DNA of 47,345 nt from Betaproteobacteria bacterium. GTDB lineage: Bacteria; Pseudomonadota; Gammaproteobacteria; Burkholderiales; Burkholderiaceae_C. Positions within the stretch are counted from its first letter, which is position 1, and every line of letters begins with the position of its first letter. Location: contig JANYKR010000144.1 in the NCBI GenBank assembly GCA_025358155.1, positions 1-47,345 of the forward strand, in the 5' to 3' direction. Shown one piece after another: positions 44,852-47,345 of the stretch. Made by a program: the position numbers and the translations under genes. The notes beneath the pieces were generated by a model. It ran no database searches and was not told the origin of the DNA. It worked only from the letters and a program-made list of their open reading frames with translations.

Positions 44852-45643
44852 ATGAATGCATCGCCTGAACCGTTGCATCGACGCGCGGCGCGGCTCCTTT
44901 CGGCCACGCTGTTCGCCTCGATCACCCTTTTGCAGATTTCCGCGTGCCAGGAGGCACAATCGATGGACGCACTCAAATCCAGCCGCTACTTTTCAGACCC
45001 GGTCGTGGCCGCCTTCGTCGACGACGTTCAGAGCGGCAACGTCGCGCGGGTCAAGAAGGCGCTCGCCGCCGGCGTGTCGCCCAACGCACCGGGCAGCGAC
45101 GGGTTTCGGCCGATCCATTTCGTGTTCGTCGCCCCGAAAGCCGATGTGCTGCGTGAACTGCTGGCGGCCGGCGCCGACCCGAATGCACGGCTGACCAACG
45201 GCAACGCGCCGCTGCACTTTGCGGTGCGCATGCCCAACCCGGACTTCGTGGCCGCACTGGTCGCGACCAAGGCCGACGTCAATGCGATCGGTGACAGCAA
45301 GGAACCGGTGATTCACACGGCGACCGCATTCCCGGGCAACCAGGCGCTGGATCAACTGGTCAAAGCTGGCGCAGACATCAATGTCGTTTGGGCCGGCAAA
45401 ACGCCGCTGATTCACGCCATCGCAGAAATGACGTGGAAGAGCGCCGCCACCCTGCTGCGCCTGGGGGCCGATGTGTCGCTGAAAGACCGCCGCGGCGAAA
45501 CGGCGGCCGACTGGTGGTGCGGCCAGCTCAAGGGCCAGCCGGTCGTCGACAAGTACCGCCCGGACGTGCTGGCGCTGGCCGACGCCTTCGCCGCACGCGG
45601 CGTCACGCTGGCGTGCGCGGCCGAGGTGCAGCGCTGTCGCTGA
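44852..45643 (+). CDS. Ankyrin-repeat lipoprotein, putative immunity protein
   Basis: A 263-residue exported lipoprotein. The signal ends in the lipobox ISAC with Cys32, and Gln at the next position favours the outer membrane, facing the periplasm. Five or so ankyrin repeats follow (for example VRELLAAGADPNARLTNGNAPLHFAV, residues about 90-115, and LVKAGADINVVWAGKTPLIHAI). Ankyrin proteins in the periplasm are known to neutralise type VI phospholipases encoded next to them. Here the gene follows the lipase by 19 bases, so it probably protects the producer. A pair of cysteines near the C-terminus may form a disulfide. Confidence 0.8.
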   Translation: MNASPEPLHRRAARLLSATLFASITLLQISACQEAQSMDALKSSRYFSDPVVAAFVDDVQSGNVARVKKALAAGVSPNAPGSDGFRPIHFVFVAPKADVLRELLAAGADPNARLTNGNAPLHFAVRMPNPDFVAALVATKADVNAIGDSKEPVIHTATAFPGNQALDQLVKAGADINVVWAGKTPLIHAIAEMTWKSAATLLRLGADVSLKDRRGETAADWWCGQLKGQPVVDKYRPDVLALADAFAARGVTLACAAEVQRCR

Positions 45644-45655
45644 TGTCTCGGGGCG

Positions 45656-45875
45656 TCAGTCCACCGTCGCGCCCGAGGCCTTGACCACCTTCGCCCATTT
45701 CGTGGTTTCGGCCGCGATGTAGCTCGCAAACGCGGCCGGCGCCATGCCGCCCGGCAGCGCGCCTTGCGACAGCAGGCGCTCCTTCAAGGTCGGTGTGCCC
45801 ATGGCGGCTGCGCTTTCCTTTTGTACGCGGTCGACCACGTCGGCCGGCGTGCCGGCCGGGGACAGCAGGCCGAAC
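45656..45875 (-). pseudogene. TctC/Bug family solute-binding protein, C-terminal remnant
   Basis: The last 72 residues of a tripartite tricarboxylate transporter substrate-binding receptor. The pattern GLLSPAGTPADVVDRVQKE, the L-SQGALPGGM-P-AFASYIAAE segment and the end KWAKVVKASGATVD are those of the Bug family, very common in Burkholderiales. Homology stops at 45875, exactly where repeat-like sequence begins, so the 5' three-quarters were lost through an insertion or deletion. It is not functional. Confidence 0.85.
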
Positions 45876-46030
45876 TGTCGAAGTACGAATAACGTGGCAG
45901 TACGAACGAATGAAGTGGCAATGGAATTCAAGGCGATCTGCGTTTGCTGACAACGACTTAGCTCGTCCTCGCCGGAACATGCCGTTGTAAGCCGGCAGGT
46001 CCTCGATTCGCTCGTTTGAACTCAATTCCT
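45876..46030. mobile_element. Possible insertion-sequence end between two truncated genes
   Basis: The stretch starts TGTCGAAGTACG and carries two imperfect copies of AGTACGAA(n)GTGGCA (45882-45899 and 45899-45920). It lies directly between a truncated TctC gene and a truncated adaptor-like gene. A TGT start with internal repeats fits an IS21-like end, but no transposase sequence is recognised. Confidence 0.35.
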
Positions 46031-46272
46031 GGCATTGAGTAGCCGAACAGCAGCATTAATTCCAAATAGAGCCGAACCGGCCCTTGCCTTGAAAAGCCGT
46101 GTGCCGCAGCACGCGCCATGCCGAAGTCGACCACCCTACGCATTTGCTCGGCACCAACGGCCTCGAACAAAGGGGGAGAGAAAGCAGCCAGGTGATCGAC
46201 CAACGTCGCGGCAAACCGAAGACATGCCAGCTCGCTAAGCTGCGCAATCTGCGACTGCTTTATCACCAGCAT
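45958..46272 (-). CDS. Adaptor-like protein, C-terminally truncated
   Basis: A 104-residue frame. The first 80 residues (MLVIKQSQIAQL, RFAATLVDHLAAFSP, GMARAAAHGFSRQGPVRLYLELMLLFG) fit the same family of small effector-associated proteins as the gene at 43091. The family normally continues with an F-D-PQ-PW-like segment; here the sequence changes after LLFGYSMPG and ends in a basic tail unlike the family, so the 3' end was probably replaced. ATG 46272 has AGAGGG upstream. It follows the putative immunity gene by 124 bases and belongs with the GH19 gene further upstream on the same strand. Confidence 0.6.
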   Translation of the reverse strand: MLVIKQSQIAQLSELACLRFAATLVDHLAAFSPPLFEAVGAEQMRRVVDFGMARAAAHGFSRQGPVRLYLELMLLFGYSMPGIEFKRANRGPAGLQRHVPARTS

Positions 46273-46396
46273 GAATAGGCCCTCTGGCTTGCGCCGATGT
46301 GGGAGCACCGGATTCGCAGTGCGCGTTTTTACATTGCCAGCATACTTCAGCGCCATCCCCAAGCTGCTCATCGGTGCACCAGAGACATTCAGCGCG

Positions 46397-47008
46397 TCAA
46401 CGCGCTTTTGCGGGCCCGAGTCCATAAAGACGGACGATGTCGTTATCGACATCTTCAATCAGCAGCAGTGAGGTGGCGGACGCGCTGTCTGCTGCACCGG
46501 AGCCAAACTTCACCAAGTCGCTCGAAAACCAGGCCAGATCTCCGTCTCCGGCGCGGTCGCAGCGCGCGTTCATCAGGATGCGGTCGCCTTGAAATACGGC
46601 CAGCCCGGCGCGAAACGCGCAAGAGCCACCGGTGCAGGCGCTCAAGAGGTAGCGCACCTCACCCAGATCAAACCAGACCTGGCTGACAGAAGCACCGGGC
46701 CGGGCTGGCGACACCGTGCCATGGAAGCGTCTGCCGTTGTCAGCGCTGGCTACAAAAGTCTTCTCTATGTGCCTGGCAGCCCCGTAGCGATAGCTCAAGG
46801 ACTCGGATGCACCCGATTTGCCGGCTGCACAAAGCGAGACGAGCTTGCGTCCGATCGGGCACGAGAACCGAACTGCCTCGTCAGGATGGCATAGCGAGAC
46901 AGCGGCTGGCGGCGAGGCTTTGGCAAAACCTGGAGCTGCGCAAGCCAGCAAAACCATGCACCGCAGAAGCGCTCGGCCGCTCAGCCATTGCTCAGATCTT
47001 GAATGCAT
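46397..47008 (-). CDS. Secreted Cys-rich protein, putative immunity protein of the GH19 hydrolase
   Basis: A 203-residue exported protein. The signal peptide (residues about 12-35, ALLRCMVLLACAAPGFA-KA) leads to a beta-rich domain with the pattern FSCPIGRKLVSLCAA, LSYRYGAA and EKTF. This pattern occurs in unnamed periplasmic proteins encoded beside peptidoglycan-hydrolase effectors. The central C-TGGSC pair probably forms a disulfide. Its start overlaps the end of the GH19 gene by 17 bases, so the two are co-translated, as for toxin and immunity pairs. The protective role is inference. Confidence 0.65.
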   Translation of the reverse strand: MHSRSEQWLSGRALLRCMVLLACAAPGFAKASPPAAVSLCHPDEAVRFSCPIGRKLVSLCAAGKSGASESLSYRYGAARHIEKTFVASADNGRRFHGTVSPARPGASVSQVWFDLGEVRYLLSACTGGSCAFRAGLAVFQGDRILMNARCDRAGDGDLAWFSSDLVKFGSGAADSASATSLLLIEDVDNDIVRLYGLGPAKAR

Positions 47009-47345
47009 CAAGGGCGGTTTTGAAATTGCTGCGGCGGTTGGCATAGCTGTCGGTATTCAGGTTGATCACTTCGGTGATGCTGTCGACAGCTGCATCGGTC
47101 TCGCCCTTGTCGGCAAGGGACTGCAGGCCATGTTCGATCCAGAAACAGACAGCCGAACGCACAGTGAAGGGAAATTCCTCCATTTTTTCAGGGTTTGCCT
47201 CGAAGTCCACGGCGTCGCCGTACAACTTGCCGTACTCGGCCGCCGCCGCCTTGTAATTTGCACGGCCAGTGACCTGGATAAGGCCACGACCCCGGAATTT
47301 CCAGCCGTCACCGCTGGCTGAGTTGCCGTTCCCGTTTCGACTCGC
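46992..47345 (-). CDS. GH19-like peptidoglycan hydrolase/chitinase domain, C-terminal part (5' end outside window)
   Basis: The frame is open to the window edge (118 codons). GDGWKFRGRGLIQVTGRANY is the hallmark of the GH19 chitinase/lysozyme-like fold. Further on are KLYGDAVDFEANPE, SAVCFWIEHGL and VINLNTDSYANRR, also typical of phage endolysin-like and type VI-associated GH19 domains. The catalytic glutamates would be further upstream and are not visible. With an exported putative immunity gene overlapping its 3' end, a role as a secreted cell-wall-degrading effector is likely; a prophage endolysin is the alternative. Confidence 0.8.
   Translation of the reverse strand, partial: ASRNGNGNSASGDGWKFRGRGLIQVTGRANYKAAAAEYGKLYGDAVDFEANPEKMEEFPFTVRSAVCFWIEHGLQSLADKGETDAAVDSITEVINLNTDSYANRRSNFKTALDAFKI

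Noticed and set aside
1-47345. CRISPR arrays, tRNA or rRNA genes, and a replication origin
   Set aside because: No regularly spaced repeat-spacer pattern, cloverleaf-like sequence, rRNA segment or DnaA-box cluster was seen on reading through; the three 17-bp repeats are too few and irregularly spaced for a CRISPR array.

Overview
The window reads as chromosomal DNA from a high-GC (about two-thirds G+C) betaproteobacterium of the order Burkholderiales, most like the Comamonadaceae/Leptothrix-Rubrivivax group. The support is the gene families and their order: metG divergent from apbC, DUF3460 next to scpA, a MaoC-phosphotransacetylase fusion next to ackA, slyX, yaeQ, and a 'Bug' (TctC-type) fragment. 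This is inference from family knowledge; no rRNA or tRNA gene is present to confirm it.

Positions 1-39.2 kb are ordinary core and metabolic chromosome. In order: the tail of a GNAT acetyltransferase; an HtrA/Deg protease convergent with the YdiK-type AI-2E transporter; a beta-barrel-like secreted protein divergent from a lipoprotein alpha/beta hydrolase; an MscS channel and a small membrane protein; slyX; a catabolic-looking trio (HcxB-type dehydrogenase, acyl-CoA dehydrogenase, MmgE/PrpD); a hybrid histidine kinase overlapping a periplasmic molybdopterin-fold protein; DUF924, a GNAT, prolyl oligopeptidase and yaeQ; a second, frameshifted, multi-PAS hybrid kinase; DUF3460-scpA; a CYTH-CHAD protein; a SulP transporter; a response regulator overlapping a MASE1 histidine kinase; metG overlapping a Tat-type metallophosphoesterase and divergent from apbC; rdgC; ahpC-ahpF (peroxide defence); and maoC/pta-ackA (acetyl-CoA/acetyl-phosphate/acetate).

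Positions 39.2-47.3 kb are accessory and rearranged. A gene-poor stretch is followed by an uncharacterised gene. Next come three 17-bp direct repeats that look like a transposon end, lying against the 3' remnant of a ChbG/HpnK-type deacetylase. Beyond it are a GtrA gene without a conventional start and an ArnT-like glycosyltransferase with an amber codon and a frameshift. Together these look like a decaying surface-lipid or glycan modification cluster.

Divergent from that cluster is a compact cassette: a small adaptor-like protein, a GHSLGG-motif lipase with an Ala-rich N-terminus, and an ankyrin-repeat lipoprotein. This is the layout of a type VI secretion phospholipase effector with its chaperone and periplasmic immunity protein. 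Facing it on the minus strand at the window edge is a second set: the C-terminus of a GH19-type peptidoglycan hydrolase, a secreted Cys-rich putative immunity protein, and a truncated relative of the same adaptor family. A truncated TctC gene and transposon-like end repeats separate the two sets. No VgrG, Hcp or PAAR gene is in the window, so the secretion link is inference. These two facing toxin/immunity sets are the most interesting part of the window.
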